Shown: positions 8,023 to 17,597 of the stretch, in pieces
How the letters are laid out: each line of letters opens with the position of its first letter
Numbering within the stretch: the first letter of the stretch is position 1
NCBI GenBank assembly: GCA_012841375.1
Contig: DUUV01000138.1
Span: forward strand, 1-39,877
From: Candidatus Fermentithermobacillaceae bacterium
GTDB taxonomy: Bacteria; Bacillota; Sulfobacillia; Fermentithermobacillales; Fermentithermobacillaceae
DNA length: 39,877 nt
Direction: 5' to 3'
Translations under genes and position numbers: made by a program
The notes under the pieces: generated by a model
The model's database searches: none
Told to the model about the DNA's origin: nothing
The model's input: the letters and a program-made list of their open reading frames with translations, nothing else

Positions 8023-9300
8023 ATGTTCGACATAGAGATTCTGAAAAACGACAGGGCAGCAGTAGAGGAGATGTTGAAGAAGCGTTCAACCGAGGCGCCT
8101 CTCGACCGCATACTGGAACTGGACCGGAAGCGCGCAGAGCTGGTCCGGACTGTGAATGTCCTGCGTGAGGAAAGAAACAAGCTCTCAGGACAGATTAAGG
8201 GCATCAAGGACGCGGCCGAGCGGGCAGAGATGATCGAACGCACGCGCGGGATCCGCGACCGGATTTCGTCGGTGGAGAGTGACCTGGCGGGCGTCGAGAA
8301 GGATCTCCGGGACCTCATCGTCTGGATGCCCAACATGCTGGCTCCCGAAGTGCCCTTCGGCGAAGATGAGTCCGGGAATGTGGTTGTGAGGACCTGGGGC
8401 GAGCCCCGCGAGTTCGGGTATAAGCCTAAGGACCACGTAGCCATCGGTGAGAGTCTCGGCATCATCGACATAGCGAGGGCTGCCAAAGTATGGGGTACCA
8501 GGGCCTACTTCCTCAAAGGCGATGCGGTCTTCCTTGAGTTCGCCCTGGTCAGATACGCCTTGGACATACTGGCTGCCGAAGGATTCATCCCGGTTGTCAC
8601 TCCTATCATCGTGAAGGCCGAGATACTCGAGGGTACCCGCCACTACCCGTTTTTCAAAGACCAGATCTACCGCATTGAAGGCGAAGATTCGGGCCTTGTG
8701 GGCACTTCCGAGATACCTCTCGGCGCCATGCACACCGGTGAGATCCTGGACGAGAAGGTATTGCCCCTGAAATACGCCGGTTTCTCGTCCTGCTACCGCA
8801 CTGAGGTCGGTTCGGGCGGGCGCGATGTCCGTGGTCTCATCAGGACCCATCACTTCGACAAAGTTGAGATGTTCGTGTTTGACAAGCCCGAGGACTCCGC
8901 CAAGACCCATGAGTATATGGTGTCAATCGAGGAGCGCTTCTACCGCGACTTAGGGATCCCTCACAGGGTTGTGATGATGTGCTCTGGAGACCTTGGGCCG
9001 GTCGCCTACAAGAAATACGACGTGGAATTCTGGCACCCGTCAGAGTCCAAGTGGAGAGAGATAACGTCTTGCTCCAATTGTACCGACTTCCAGGCGCGGG
9101 GGCTCAATACAAGGTTCAGGCCTGCTGCCGGCGGCAAACCCGAGTATGTCCATACGCTCAATGGAACCGCCATCGCAATAGGTAGGACTTTAGTGGCCAT
9201 ACTGGAGAATTATCAGGAAGAAGACGGCAGCGTGACCGTACCCGAGGTTCTGCGTAAGTATATGCCGGACGGGCTTGCCAAGATCAGGCAGAACCCATAG
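8023..9300 (+). CDS. serS: Serine--tRNA ligase
   Basis: A 425-residue class II aminoacyl-tRNA synthetase that charges tRNA-Ser (and tRNA-Sec where present). Residues about 1-110 form the antiparallel coiled-coil tRNA-binding arm. The catalytic domain shows motif 2 around FSSCYRTEVGSGGRDVRGL and motif 3 in the C-terminal LNGTAIAIGRTLVAILENYQ. Length is normal. ATG 8023 is chosen because it gives the family-typical MFDIEILKND N terminus and has a GGGGGG-rich site at 8010-8015; the longer in-frame start at 7984 would lie inside the terminator stem of the leader. Expression is controlled by the serine T-box just upstream. Confidence 0.97.
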   Translation: MFDIEILKNDRAAVEEMLKKRSTEAPLDRILELDRKRAELVRTVNVLREERNKLSGQIKGIKDAAERAEMIERTRGIRDRISSVESDLAGVEKDLRDLIVWMPNMLAPEVPFGEDESGNVVVRTWGEPREFGYKPKDHVAIGESLGIIDIARAAKVWGTRAYFLKGDAVFLEFALVRYALDILAAEGFIPVVTPIIVKAEILEGTRHYPFFKDQIYRIEGEDSGLVGTSEIPLGAMHTGEILDEKVLPLKYAGFSSCYRTEVGSGGRDVRGLIRTHHFDKVEMFVFDKPEDSAKTHEYMVSIEERFYRDLGIPHRVVMMCSGDLGPVAYKKYDVEFWHPSESKWREITSCSNCTDFQARGLNTRFRPAAGGKPEYVHTLNGTAIAIGRTLVAILENYQEEDGSVTVPEVLRKYMPDGLAKIRQNP

Positions 9301-9320
9301 GTGGCCCGTGCCGAAAGGAC

Positions 9321-9782
9321 GTGCGTGTCTTGAGCGTCGCTATTCCCGTGCACATGAAGAGAGGGTTTCTTGGACCGGTCCCGTTTGTGGTTATCGTTGA
9401 CACATCCAGGACTGCCCTCATCCATGTCGGTAGGAAGCGCTATGAAAACATAATGGCTCCCTTGAGACAAGCGACCTACCTCGACAAGTTGTCCGGGACC
9501 CAGCACGCTTTCGCCGAATATGCGGATAGGCTCGCAGGTGACCCGCTGGAAGAGGTGATCTCACGCCACCCGGGAAGCATAGTGGTCGATAACGACGAGG
9601 TCTTGTCTTTCGCCCTGTCCGCCGGCCATGATGGAAGCACCGGCAGGCCTCAGGATCACTACGGTTTCGCGATCAAGTGCCGCCGCAGGCGATACACGGG
9701 AAGCGTGGACAGGGGGACCGATGTCTCGGGAAAGACCCCGGCGCTCAGGGAGGTATTCGGGGAGCGTTTCCGGCTGGGTTGA
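9321..9782 (+). CDS. Hypothetical protein
   Basis: A 153-residue open frame 20 bases after serS on the same strand, starting with GTG 9321 (weak GAAAGGA nearby; TTG at 9330 is an alternative). Residues about 10-103 have alternating hydrophobic and charged segments like a compact alpha/beta domain, while the last 50 residues are Arg-, Gly- and Thr-rich and less protein-like. I recognise no family. It ends just before a strong hairpin, consistent with a real transcription-unit end. A frameshift near residue 105 is possible because a second plausible frame overlaps there. Function unknown. Confidence 0.5.
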   Translation: MRVLSVAIPVHMKRGFLGPVPFVVIVDTSRTALIHVGRKRYENIMAPLRQATYLDKLSGTQHAFAEYADRLAGDPLEEVISRHPGSIVVDNDEVLSFALSAGHDGSTGRPQDHYGFAIKCRRRRYTGSVDRGTDVSGKTPALREVFGERFRLG

Positions 9783-9820
9783 CTCGGCTCTGTTTCTCGA
9801 TATCGAAATACCGGAATATC

Positions 9821-9856
9821 GAAGGGCCCTGGGTCCTCTTAGGAGCAGGGCCCTTC
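9821..9856. terminator. Bidirectional hairpin between convergent genes
   Basis: GAAGGGCCCTG (9821-9831) and CAGGGCCCTTC (9846-9856) form a perfect 11-bp stem, and the loop can fold further (TCCT/AGGA). It lies between the + strand hypothetical gene and the - strand hppA, as expected for a shared terminator, although the T-tracts on both sides are weak. The rest up to 9937 is a GC-rich, CGCTTG-like low-complexity stretch with no gene. Confidence 0.6.
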
Positions 9857-9937
9857 TCGAGTCCTTACGCTCTTGCGATTGCGCTTGCGCTCCCGCGCTC
9901 GCGCGCCGGTTGCCGGTCTTCTGACGGCGCCTAGGAA

Positions 9938-11938
9938 CTAAAATCCGAACAGCGCGAGTTTGGCGATGAGCGGACCGAACAGGCTGGCGCTCAGGCACAT
10001 GACGGTGATGAGAGTGTTCAGTGACGGTCCTGCCGTGTCTTTGAACGGGTCTCCTACCGTGTCGCCGACGACCGCCGCTTTGTGGGCCTCGGAGCCTTTT
10101 CCGCCGTGGGCACCGTCCTCAATGAATTTCTTGGCGTTGTCCCAGAGCCCGCCTGAGTTGGCCATGAACAGGGCGAAGATGATGCCGGTGATGATGGAGC
10201 CCGCAAGGAATCCTCCCAGGGCGTGAGGGCCCAGGAGAATGCCTACCGCGATGGGAGTCGCGAGACTGAGGATCCCCGGAACCACAAGCTCCTTTAGAGC
10301 CCCCTTCGTGGCTATGTCTACGCACCGGTCTGAGTCAGGCTTCGCTTTGCCCTCGACAAGACCGGGGATCTCTCTGAACTGCCTCCTGATCTCTTCTACC
10401 ATGACAAAGGCGTTCTTGCCGACCGAGAGCATGGTGAGAGCGGCGAACAAGGGAGGCATGATGGAGCCCAAGAGCACTCCTGCCACAACTCCCGGAGACC
10501 GGAGGTCGATGGCAGTGATACCGACCGTCTCTGAGTAGGCCGCGAACAAGGCCAGGACGGTGAGCGCCGCGGCGCCTATGGCGAACCCTTTCGTGATGGC
10601 TTTTGCCGTGTTTCCGGCGGCATCCAGGCGGTCGCAGATCTTGATGGTTTCCTCAGACTCGTGGCCTGCTTCCGCGCATCCTTTGGCATTGTCTACGATG
10701 GGGCCGTAGGCGTCTGCCGAGACGATCATGCCTGTGATGGAGAGCATTCCTACCGCCGCGATCGATACGCCGTATGTACCTGCGACTCCAAAGTGCTCGG
10801 CCGAGAACCACGCCACGATCATCGCCACAACGATGCCGATGACCGACGGGACAGCGCTCACTAAGCCATAGGAGAACCCTCTGATGATCAGGATTGCCGG
10901 CCCGGTAACCGCGCTACCGGCGGTGCTTTGGACAGCCTGGTTGTCTATGTCGGTGTAGTGGTCGGACGTGAAGCCGATCACGATGCCGGCCAGGAGTCCC
11001 GCGATGGTCGGCACGATAAGACCCCAAGGATTGGGTATCTTGATGAGGAACGTTCCGCCGATGGCCAGTATCGAAAATATGATGGTTGTAGCGATGGTTC
11101 CGGTGTTAAGGGCTTTGCCCGGATCGTCGTCCTGCCCAGGACGCACGAAAATCATGCCTATGAGTGAAGAGATGACGCCAATCCCGCCCAGCAGCAGCGG
11201 AAACACTACGTACTGCTCTGTATAGAGGGCCGCGCCCAAGAGCATGACTGCCACGACGCTCGCAACGTAGGAGTCAAAGATGTCGGCTCCTACTCCTGCG
11301 ATGTCGCCCACGTTGTCACCTACGTTGTCGGCGATAACGGCGGGGTTGCGGGGGTCGTCTTCATCGAGGTCGAACTCAACTTTGCCCACAAGGTCGGCCC
11401 CGATGTCGGCCGTCTTGGTGTAGATGCCCCCGCCGGCTTTGGCGAGGAGGGCCAGAGAGCTGGCACCAAAGCTGAAGCCGAGGATAACAGAGGCATCCCT
11501 AAAGATCATGTAGAGGATCGTCATCCCGATGAGGGCCAGCCCAACTACTGAGAGCCCCATGACGCCTCCGGCGAAAAAGCCTACGGGAAACGCCTTGCCC
11601 AAGCTTGTCCTTGCTGCCCAAGCAACTCTGGCGTTCGCCCTTGTAGCGACGTACATCCCTGTGTAGGCTGCCGCTGCCGAACAGCCGGCGCCAAGCAAGT
11701 AGGCCACAGCGTTTTCCCAGCCGAGCGCAAAAAAGATGATTACGGCCACTATGAACGCCAGGCCACCCAACGCTTGGAAAAGCCTTCTGAGGTAAGCCGC
11801 CGCGCCGCTCTGGATTGCCCCCGAGAACTCAGCCATCGCTTCGTTCTCGTTGGCTTGAGTCATTACCCATCTATACAAAAAAACCGCCGCAATAATGGAG
11901 ATTCCGCCCGCGACGAGGGCTGTGAGTTCCCAGACCAT
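9938..11938 (-). CDS. hppA: Membrane-bound proton-translocating pyrophosphatase, K+-independent type
   Basis: A 666-residue integral membrane protein with about 16 hydrophobic segments, the usual size for H+/Na+-PPases. It hydrolyses pyrophosphate and pumps cations across the cytoplasmic membrane. The substrate site DIGADLVGKVE is at 178-188, followed by the acidic DLDEDD and the DNVGDNVGDIAG repeats that bind Mg-PPi. The signature GNTAKAITKG (442-451) has Lys446 and Thr449 at the positions equivalent to 460 and 463, which in this family mark K+-independent, proton-pumping enzymes. ATG 11938 follows a GGGAGG site. The gene stands alone, divergent from thrC. Confidence 0.96.
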   Translation of the reverse strand: MVWELTALVAGGISIIAAVFLYRWVMTQANENEAMAEFSGAIQSGAAAYLRRLFQALGGLAFIVAVIIFFALGWENAVAYLLGAGCSAAAAYTGMYVATRANARVAWAARTSLGKAFPVGFFAGGVMGLSVVGLALIGMTILYMIFRDASVILGFSFGASSLALLAKAGGGIYTKTADIGADLVGKVEFDLDEDDPRNPAVIADNVGDNVGDIAGVGADIFDSYVASVVAVMLLGAALYTEQYVVFPLLLGGIGVISSLIGMIFVRPGQDDDPGKALNTGTIATTIIFSILAIGGTFLIKIPNPWGLIVPTIAGLLAGIVIGFTSDHYTDIDNQAVQSTAGSAVTGPAILIIRGFSYGLVSAVPSVIGIVVAMIVAWFSAEHFGVAGTYGVSIAAVGMLSITGMIVSADAYGPIVDNAKGCAEAGHESEETIKICDRLDAAGNTAKAITKGFAIGAAALTVLALFAAYSETVGITAIDLRSPGVVAGVLLGSIMPPLFAALTMLSVGKNAFVMVEEIRRQFREIPGLVEGKAKPDSDRCVDIATKGALKELVVPGILSLATPIAVGILLGPHALGGFLAGSIITGIIFALFMANSGGLWDNAKKFIEDGAHGGKGSEAHKAAVVGDTVGDPFKDTAGPSLNTLITVMCLSASLFGPLIAKLALFGF

Positions 11939-12032
11939 TTTCGGCCTCCCGAGGGTATGTAATTACCTGTTGCTTGGAAAACCCTTTTTCAATACTACTT
12001 GACGGGCAAATGTATGTCAAAATGGGAGTGAG

Positions 12033-13193
12033 ATGATCTGGCGAATGTCCAAGAGTCTCGACAGCCGCTTGAGGGCGGATGAAACACGGCGCGGCTCAAT
12101 GAGGCCGCTGCCACCCATGGACGGAGGAATGATGGAAGTGGCTTGGAGAGGCGTCATTGAGGAGTACCGCCGGTACATGCCGGTGAAGCCCACCACCGGG
12201 ATCGTCACACTCTTGGAGGGAGGGACACCTCTTATCAGGGCGAGGAACCTGGAGAGGCTCCTTCCGGGCATCCGGGTCTATTTGAAGTACGATGGGCTGA
12301 ACCCTACCGGGTCGTTCAAGGACCGCGGGATGACAATGGCCGTGACTGCTGCCGTGGAGTCAGGGGCGCGGGCAGTGATCTGCGCCTCCACCGGGAATAC
12401 ATCGGCATCGGCGGCAGCCTTCGCCGCGCGGGCGGGGCTCGACTGCGTGGTCCTCATCCCCAACGGGAAGATAGCCTTGGGCAAATTGGCCCAGGCGATC
12501 GTTTACGGCGCCAAGGTGCTGGCGATTCAGGGGAACTTCGACGACGCGCTGGAAATGGTGAGGAAGGTATCGGACAAACACGGACTCACCATCGTGAACT
12601 CGGTGAATCCCTTCCGCATAGAGGGTCAGAAATCAGCCGCTTTCGAGGTCTGCGATACTTTGGGGCATGCTCCCGACTACCTGTCGATCCCGGTGGGCAA
12701 CGCGGGCAACATCACCGCTTATTGGAAGGGATTTAAAGAATATCTGGAGGACGGTCGGATATCCTCGCTTCCCAGGCTCCTGGGTTTCCAGGCCGAGGGC
12801 GCGGCGCCTATCGTCGAAAACCGGGTGTTCCCAAATCCCGAGACTATCGCTACCGCCATCCGGATCGGCAATCCGGCCAGCTGGAAGTCCGCGGTCCTTG
12901 CCCTCGATGAGTCGAAGGGCGCCATAGACAAGATCAGCGACCGGGAAATCCTCAGAGTATACGGCCTTTTGGCCAGCACTGAGGGGGTGTTCGCCGAGCC
13001 GGCTTCGTGCATATCGGTTGCCGGGCTCATCAAGGCCTACGAGGAGGGAAAGGTCGCGGAGGGAAGCAGCGTCGTCTGCGTGCTCACGGGAAACGGCTTG
13101 AAGGACCCGGATATCGCCGTCGGACTGGAAGGCGAGATCAAGCCGGTGCCTTGCGAGCTTCTGGAGATTGAGAAGGCGATTGAGGCGAGATGA
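12033..13193 (+). CDS. thrC: Threonine synthase
   Basis: A PLP-dependent enzyme converting O-phosphohomoserine to threonine. The PLP lysine lies in [11 protein letters not shown] (Lys96 from the start used), with the phosphate-binding loop [11 protein letters not shown] and the glycine-rich [11 protein letters not shown] region following. The start is uncertain: ATG 12033 has GGGAG at 12024-12028, but in-frame ATGs at 12117, 12129 and 12132 would remove about 30 residues with no family counterpart; GGAGG at 12123-12127 serves 12132 with short spacing, and the homologous body begins at the [10 protein letters not shown] segment. It is followed by thrB, giving the last two steps of threonine synthesis. 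No hom gene is in the window. Confidence 0.95.
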   Translation: MIWRMSKSLDSRLRADETRRGSMRPLPPMDGGMMEVAWRGVIEEYRRYMPVKPTTGIVTLLEGGTPLIRARNLERLLPGIRVYLKYDGLNPTGSFKDRGMTMAVTAAVESGARAVICASTGNTSASAAAFAARAGLDCVVLIPNGKIALGKLAQAIVYGAKVLAIQGNFDDALEMVRKVSDKHGLTIVNSVNPFRIEGQKSAAFEVCDTLGHAPDYLSIPVGNAGNITAYWKGFKEYLEDGRISSLPRLLGFQAEGAAPIVENRVFPNPETIATAIRIGNPASWKSAVLALDESKGAIDKISDREILRVYGLLASTEGVFAEPASCISVAGLIKAYEEGKVAEGSSVVCVLTGNGLKDPDIAVGLEGEIKPVPCELLEIEKAIEAR

Positions 13194-13331
13194 GAGGGGT
13201 ACCGCGTTTCAGGCAGGTTGGGTTCGTGATGCCCGGGGATGAGCGAACCCCACTTCACATCGCGCCGTTCTTTAGAGACCGGGGTAAGTGCCCCGAGATG
13301 GGTGCCGGACGCAAGGGAGGCGGTCTACCAG

Positions 13332-14345
13332 ATGAGTATTAGGGTGAAGGCCAGAGTGCCTGCTACCACTGCGAATATGGGACCCGGCTTTGACTGCCTG
13401 GGGATGGCCCTCGACTTGTATAACGAAATGGAGTTCGAAGTCGAGGTGGGAGGGGGGAGCCCGGACATAAAGTGGCCTCCGGTGGACTCTCCGGGAACCG
13501 GGCTGGGACCCGGGTTGGAGTGCCAGGCCGGAACACCGCCCGGCAAGAACCTGATCTACCGCTCTTTTGCTCTCACCTTGGACCGCCTGGGTGTGGCTTG
13601 TCATTCGACAAGATTGAGGACGCTGAGAACCGACATTCCCATAGCCAGAGGACTGGGCAGCAGCGCAGCGTGCATAGTAGCAGGCGTCTTGGCCGCGAGG
13701 GAAGTCGCGGTGCAGGTTGGCGCGGGGACGATGAGCCTCGCTCAGGCGATCGACCTCGCGGTGGAGGTTGAGGGTCACCCCGACAACGTGGTCCCCGCCA
13801 CCTTGGGGGGCATGACCGTTGCCGTCTGGACGGAGGAGTCGAGTACGGCTCTTGGGGAAGGTCCGCCTACGGATGAGCACCGACGCCGTGTGGTCCATTG
13901 CCGGATGGATCCTCCCAAGGACCTCACCCTGGCGGCTTTCGTGCCTGACTTCCGGTTGACCACCGAACAGGCCCGGGGCGCGCTCCCTGCTACATACAGC
14001 CGTGAAGACGCGGTCTTCAACATAGGTAGGGCGGCCCTCCTCACCGCCTGTCTGGCGTCAGGAGACTTGAGTCGTCTGAGGACGGCCGCGGATGACCGGA
14101 TCCACCAGCCATATAGGTTGCCGCTCATAGCTCATTCGAGGGACGTGATCGCGGCCGCCAGGGCCGCCGGCTCCGAAGCCGAGTTCGTCAGCGGGTCCGG
14201 GCCCACCATCATGGCCCTGGTGAGAGGAGACGGGAACGCCTTCGCCGCCGAGGTGGCCGGCAAGCTGGCCGGCATTCCGGGAGGATGGGTACTTCACTTG
14301 TTGAAACCCGCGCTCTCGGGAGCGGTGGCCTGGGTGGTGGAGTAA
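13332..14345 (+). CDS. thrB: Homoserine kinase
   Basis: A 337-residue GHMP-family kinase that phosphorylates homoserine to supply threonine synthase. The ATP-binding GHMP motif PIARGLGSSAA is intact, the N-terminal VPATTANMGPGFDCLG block is typical of ThrB, and the C-terminal SGSGPTIMAL motif is present. ATG 13332 was chosen over the longer 13239 start because the protein then begins at MSIRVKARVPATTAN, as in the family, with GGGAGG at about 13315-13320 upstream. The 138-base gap after thrC contains a stem (13220-13226 with 13244-13250) that could modulate expression; both genes are probably one operon. Confidence 0.95.
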   Translation: MSIRVKARVPATTANMGPGFDCLGMALDLYNEMEFEVEVGGGSPDIKWPPVDSPGTGLGPGLECQAGTPPGKNLIYRSFALTLDRLGVACHSTRLRTLRTDIPIARGLGSSAACIVAGVLAAREVAVQVGAGTMSLAQAIDLAVEVEGHPDNVVPATLGGMTVAVWTEESSTALGEGPPTDEHRRRVVHCRMDPPKDLTLAAFVPDFRLTTEQARGALPATYSREDAVFNIGRAALLTACLASGDLSRLRTAADDRIHQPYRLPLIAHSRDVIAAARAAGSEAEFVSGSGPTIMALVRGDGNAFAAEVAGKLAGIPGGWVLHLLKPALSGAVAWVVE

Positions 14346-14564
14346 GGCAGCCGGCGTTCCGTTTGGGTCGCGGGATGTCGTGGGATGACATGGAAGGCCG
14401 CGGAATGACGATGAAGGCTATTGGCCCGGCAGATGTTTCGGGTACAGGAGGAAACGGTTCCCGGTCGGGCGAAAGTATCCATCAGCACAACTGGCCCACT
14501 GAGGTAAGGCACGTAGTGCTGTGGATGGTCGGGACCTCGGGAGGGCCGCAAAGGGGGTTTTCCC

Positions 14565-15539
14565 GTGGACGATCTGGCAAAGCAGATAGAGGAACTGAAG
14601 AAACAACAACAGAGCCTCGGACACGTTTTCGCTTCGCTTCACAAAGCCGTCGACGACCTCATGTGGTACCAGGTCATGCAGGATGTCGCAGTGGTCGATA
14701 GGGTAGTCTACTGCGGGCCGCCTCCCGCCAACACTCTCGCTCAGTCGGCTCAGGACAAGGGCAACCCGCTCAAGATCCGCGCATACACGTTCGTGCCGAA
14801 GAACATAGACCGCAATAAGAAGCACCCGCTCCTAGTGTTTGTCCATGGAGGAGTGCACTCCAACTTCAGTACCGGTTCCGCGCACATCATCAAGGAGATG
14901 GTGACTCAGGGGTACATCGTCATCTCCAGCGACTACCGCGGCAGCACCGGGTACGGCCAGCAGTTCTACAAGTTCATTGACTACGGCGGCCTTGAGATCG
15001 AGGACGTCTATGAGGGCAGGAACTTTATGATCGAGAATGAGCCGTTGGTCGATCCCGACCGCGTGGGCATCCTCGGATGGAGTCACGGAGGCCTCATCAC
15101 CCTCATGAACATCTTCCAGCACCCTGAGGCCTACAAAGTGGCTTACGCCGGAGTGCCGGTCTCCGACTTGGTTGCCCGAATGGGCTACAAAGGAGAGCAT
15201 TACCACTCCCTCTACTACGCGCCGTACCACATAGGTAAGTCGGCTGTGGAGGACCCCTGGGAGTACAAGCGGCGCTCACCTGCGTGGCATGCGGAAAAGC
15301 TCCAGACGCCGCTCCTCATCCACACCAACACCAATGACGAAGACGTCAACGTCCTGGAAGTGGAGCACCTGATCAAGTCGCTGAAGGCTGCGGGCAAGGA
15401 ATTTGAGTACAAGATCTACGAGAACGAACCCGGCGGCCATGTTTTCAACAGGATCGATACCAAACTCGCCAAAGAATCGCGAAAAGAGATCTGGAGGTTC
15501 TTGGCCAAGTATTTGAAGCCCGATTTCCCGGTTGAGTAA
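14565..15539 (+). CDS. Prolyl-oligopeptidase-type (S9) serine peptidase/hydrolase
   Basis: A 324-residue alpha/beta hydrolase resembling the catalytic domain of acylaminoacyl- and dipeptidyl-peptidases. The nucleophile Ser173 is in GWSHGG, the oxyanion region is HGGVHSN, and SSDYRGSTGYGQ is a hallmark of S9 catalytic domains. The acid is probably Asp258 and the base His292 (GGHVF). The usual beta-propeller is absent; instead residues about 1-35 form a charged predicted coiled coil (QIEELKKQQQSL), which may mediate oligomerisation. The start is GTG 14565, with AAAGGGGG upstream. No signal peptide. The 219-base gap before it holds no feature I can identify. Confidence 0.87.
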   Translation: MDDLAKQIEELKKQQQSLGHVFASLHKAVDDLMWYQVMQDVAVVDRVVYCGPPPANTLAQSAQDKGNPLKIRAYTFVPKNIDRNKKHPLLVFVHGGVHSNFSTGSAHIIKEMVTQGYIVISSDYRGSTGYGQQFYKFIDYGGLEIEDVYEGRNFMIENEPLVDPDRVGILGWSHGGLITLMNIFQHPEAYKVAYAGVPVSDLVARMGYKGEHYHSLYYAPYHIGKSAVEDPWEYKRRSPAWHAEKLQTPLLIHTNTNDEDVNVLEVEHLIKSLKAAGKEFEYKIYENEPGGHVFNRIDTKLAKESRKEIWRFLAKYLKPDFPVE

Positions 15540-15547
15540 CGCCCCGG

Positions 15548-15586
15548 GGCCCGAGCCTGATCCTATATGAAGGACGGGCTCGGGCC
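15548..15586. terminator. Bidirectional hairpin between convergent genes
   Basis: GGCCCGAGCC (15548-15557) pairs perfectly with GGCTCGGGCC (15577-15586) around a 19-base loop, between the stop of the S9 peptidase (+) and the end of the PHP-type gene (-). There is no long T-tract, so termination is inferred mainly from position. Confidence 0.55.
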
Positions 15587-15595
15587 TAGGACCTC

Positions 15596-17044
15596 CTATC
15601 CGGCTACCCTTACGAACACCGGGTTAGTCCAGACTTCGGAATCCCGGTGTCTTCTGTGGCCGGTGAAGTCGAACTTCGCCAGGTAGAATGTGCTTGACCT
15701 GGGACACCTGGTTTCAAGCCGAAGGGGCATACCGGGCCGCCCGGGCGTCAGCACCGTCTGTCTTCCGTCTCCCGAGAAGACGGTTATCTTCCTGCATCTT
15801 CTCCCTGCCGATGGATGGTGTTCCAGGGCAAGAGCCAGGGTAGAGCCCGGGTAGGCAGTTACCGTTTCTCCAATTCCCGCGCCGTTCAGAGTGAAAAAAC
15901 CCAAATCCTTGGAGCCTGAAGCCACTGCCCGGCCCGACCGGATGGCACTCCAAACAGACTCCCTGGTCAACGGCCCGGATGTCGCTGTCTCACGGGCGTA
16001 CTCCCTCTGCCCGGGCCTTATCCACGTGAATCCTCTACCTCCTGGTTCCTGGAGGTTGTGGCAGTCAGAATTCGCGAGCCCCACCGTGAAACTGCCCGTC
16101 TTGAGAGTCCGCGCAAGGCCCCGATTCAGCAGCTCAAACCATTTGGATACGGCTTCGGGCCTGGCCCTTCTGGAGCGGTTGATGATCTCCAAGCCCGCGA
16201 GATTCCGCACAGACCAATCGGTCCACTTCTCTCGCCGTTCGTAAGGGTGGGCCGCGATCCCGTATGATAGGGGGCGGTTGTGCCCGTCGATCTGAGCAAG
16301 GAGCCTGCGGGAGTCGAACCCCCGGTTGGAAGGCACCGTTCCCGCCGTCTCCTTCATGTGATAGGCCAGGCAGTGGCCACCATTGGCGACGGCGATCTCG
16401 ACTCCCGGCAGTACCGGCAGTCCGTACTCATCCTCCGCCGCGCGGCACTGGTCGCAGTATCCGCCGCTCATTCCCCATTTGCGTCCGATGCCGTCCTCGT
16501 GATCCGCAATGATTATGAATCCAAAGCCATTGTCCCGGGCGTGGCGGGCACGCTGACTGATGGGGAGGAGGACTACGTCCGGGCTCCACACGGTGTGGAC
16601 GTGTCCGTCTCCGCCGTACCAGCCGGGTACATTGGGCAATGATGTGACTTGGAGCGGTACGCGGATGATCTCCATTGCCTCCCGGCCGGAGACAATGGCC
16701 CTGACCTCGATGGTCGCAAAGGACCCGGTACCGTCATCCATGGGGATGCCATGGACATCCAGCTCGAGGGGTTGGAACGCTCCATGCTCGGAGATCAGGT
16801 TCGTCGTCTCCAAATCTCCCCGGTCGAGGCCTGCCCTTACCTCTTCAGGACGAAGGTGTAGGGCCGTGAGCGGGGAAGCCGTAGTCGCTTCACATGTCCT
16901 TCCGAAGGCCGACACGCTCACCGAGGTCACGAAGCCGTCCCCTTCGCGGGATGCCGCTATCACCGGGATGGAGATGTTTCCGACCGGCAAGCGGTTAATC
17001 TCTATCTCCTCAGGTACAAAGACGACTAGACTGTGCCGGCGCAC
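15596..17044 (-). CDS. CehA/McbA-like metallohydrolase with PHP-type domain
   Basis: A 482-residue protein. Residues about 1-135 are beta-rich without a recognised motif. From about 140 a PHP-type metal-binding domain begins: GDGHVHTVWSPD (His148, His150), then IIIADHEDG (His182) and PGVEIAV, followed by a later SDCHN-type motif (LANSDCHNL). These are the ligands expected for a polynuclear metal centre. Related proteins hydrolyse carbamates, phosphodiesters or other esters; the substrate here is unknown. The start is GTG 17044, preceded by AAGGAGG. The N-terminal half may be a sugar- or lipid-binding module. No signal peptide is evident. Confidence 0.75.
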   Translation of the reverse strand: MRRHSLVVFVPEEIEINRLPVGNISIPVIAASREGDGFVTSVSVSAFGRTCEATTASPLTALHLRPEEVRAGLDRGDLETTNLISEHGAFQPLELDVHGIPMDDGTGSFATIEVRAIVSGREAMEIIRVPLQVTSLPNVPGWYGGDGHVHTVWSPDVVLLPISQRARHARDNGFGFIIIADHEDGIGRKWGMSGGYCDQCRAAEDEYGLPVLPGVEIAVANGGHCLAYHMKETAGTVPSNRGFDSRRLLAQIDGHNRPLSYGIAAHPYERREKWTDWSVRNLAGLEIINRSRRARPEAVSKWFELLNRGLARTLKTGSFTVGLANSDCHNLQEPGGRGFTWIRPGQREYARETATSGPLTRESVWSAIRSGRAVASGSKDLGFFTLNGAGIGETVTAYPGSTLALALEHHPSAGRRCRKITVFSGDGRQTVLTPGRPGMPLRLETRCPRSSTFYLAKFDFTGHRRHRDSEVWTNPVFVRVAG

Positions 17045-17118
17045 GGAGATGCCTCCTTGTGCAGGGGCAAGTCTCGGCCGCCTGCTTATTTCAGTAGTAC
17101 TGCAGAGGACGCAGACGA

Positions 17119-17153
17119 AAGATCCCCGGCGGAAATCTCCACCGGGGGATCTT
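17119..17153 (-). terminator. Hairpin terminator downstream of the tautomerase gene
   Basis: AAGATCCCCGG (17119-17129) pairs with CCGGGGGATCTT (17142-17153, one extra G). Read on the - strand it is followed by TTTCGTC. It lies between the tautomerase stop and the GTG of the PHP-type gene, separating the two. Confidence 0.65.
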
Positions 17154-17246
17154 ATGCTTGAGAGAGCCGGGTTGATACGACCGAAAGCCGGCCCTCAGTC
17201 ATGTTCAATGAGACCGAAGACCGGGAGAGGGCCGCGGAGCCATGTA

Positions 17247-17438
17247 CTACTTTTCCTGATCGCTCCTAAGCACGCCTGCCGTGGCGAAGTTGTCGAAGGA
17301 CATGTCACGGATGATTATACGGACCGCTTCGGGCGGCGCGTTCAACGTCTTGCAGATGGCGTCCGTCACTTCCTTGACCATTGCCCTCTTCTGCTCAACG
17401 GTCCTGCCTTCCAGAAGCTCTATCTGTACGATGGGCAC
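17247..17438 (-). CDS. 4-oxalocrotonate tautomerase-family protein
   Basis: A 63-residue tautomerase-superfamily protein. After removal of Met it begins with Pro (PIVQIELLEGRTVEQKR), the catalytic N-terminal proline of the family. The start is GTG 17438 because AAAGGAGGT lies at the right distance; the upstream in-frame codons from 17459 overlap that site. Arg at the RIIIRD stretch matches the conserved active-site arginine region. Such enzymes interconvert keto and enol acids in aromatic degradation, but many copies in Firmicutes are orphans of unknown substrate, and no degradation genes are nearby. Confidence 0.9.
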   Translation of the reverse strand: MPIVQIELLEGRTVEQKRAMVKEVTDAICKTLNAPPEAVRIIIRDMSFDNFATAGVLRSDQEK

Positions 17439-17597
17439 TTTCCAAACCTCCTTTGTCAACGTTCAACGTTCGGCACGGTGCCGGACAAGGTCATGATAAT
17501 GGCACCGGCGCGCCACCGGCGTCACATTGGAATCCACCGGAGCCATCCCGGGGCCACATCCCACCCCCTGGGGGCAGCTCCCGGCGGGCTCCGAATG

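Noticed and set aside
13220-13250. Hairpin between thrC and thrB as terminator
   Set aside because: The 7-bp stem has no T-tract and the genes belong to one pathway in the same direction.
14346-14564. Possible riboswitch before the S9 peptidase
   Set aside because: Short G-rich pairings exist but none fits a known riboswitch consensus.
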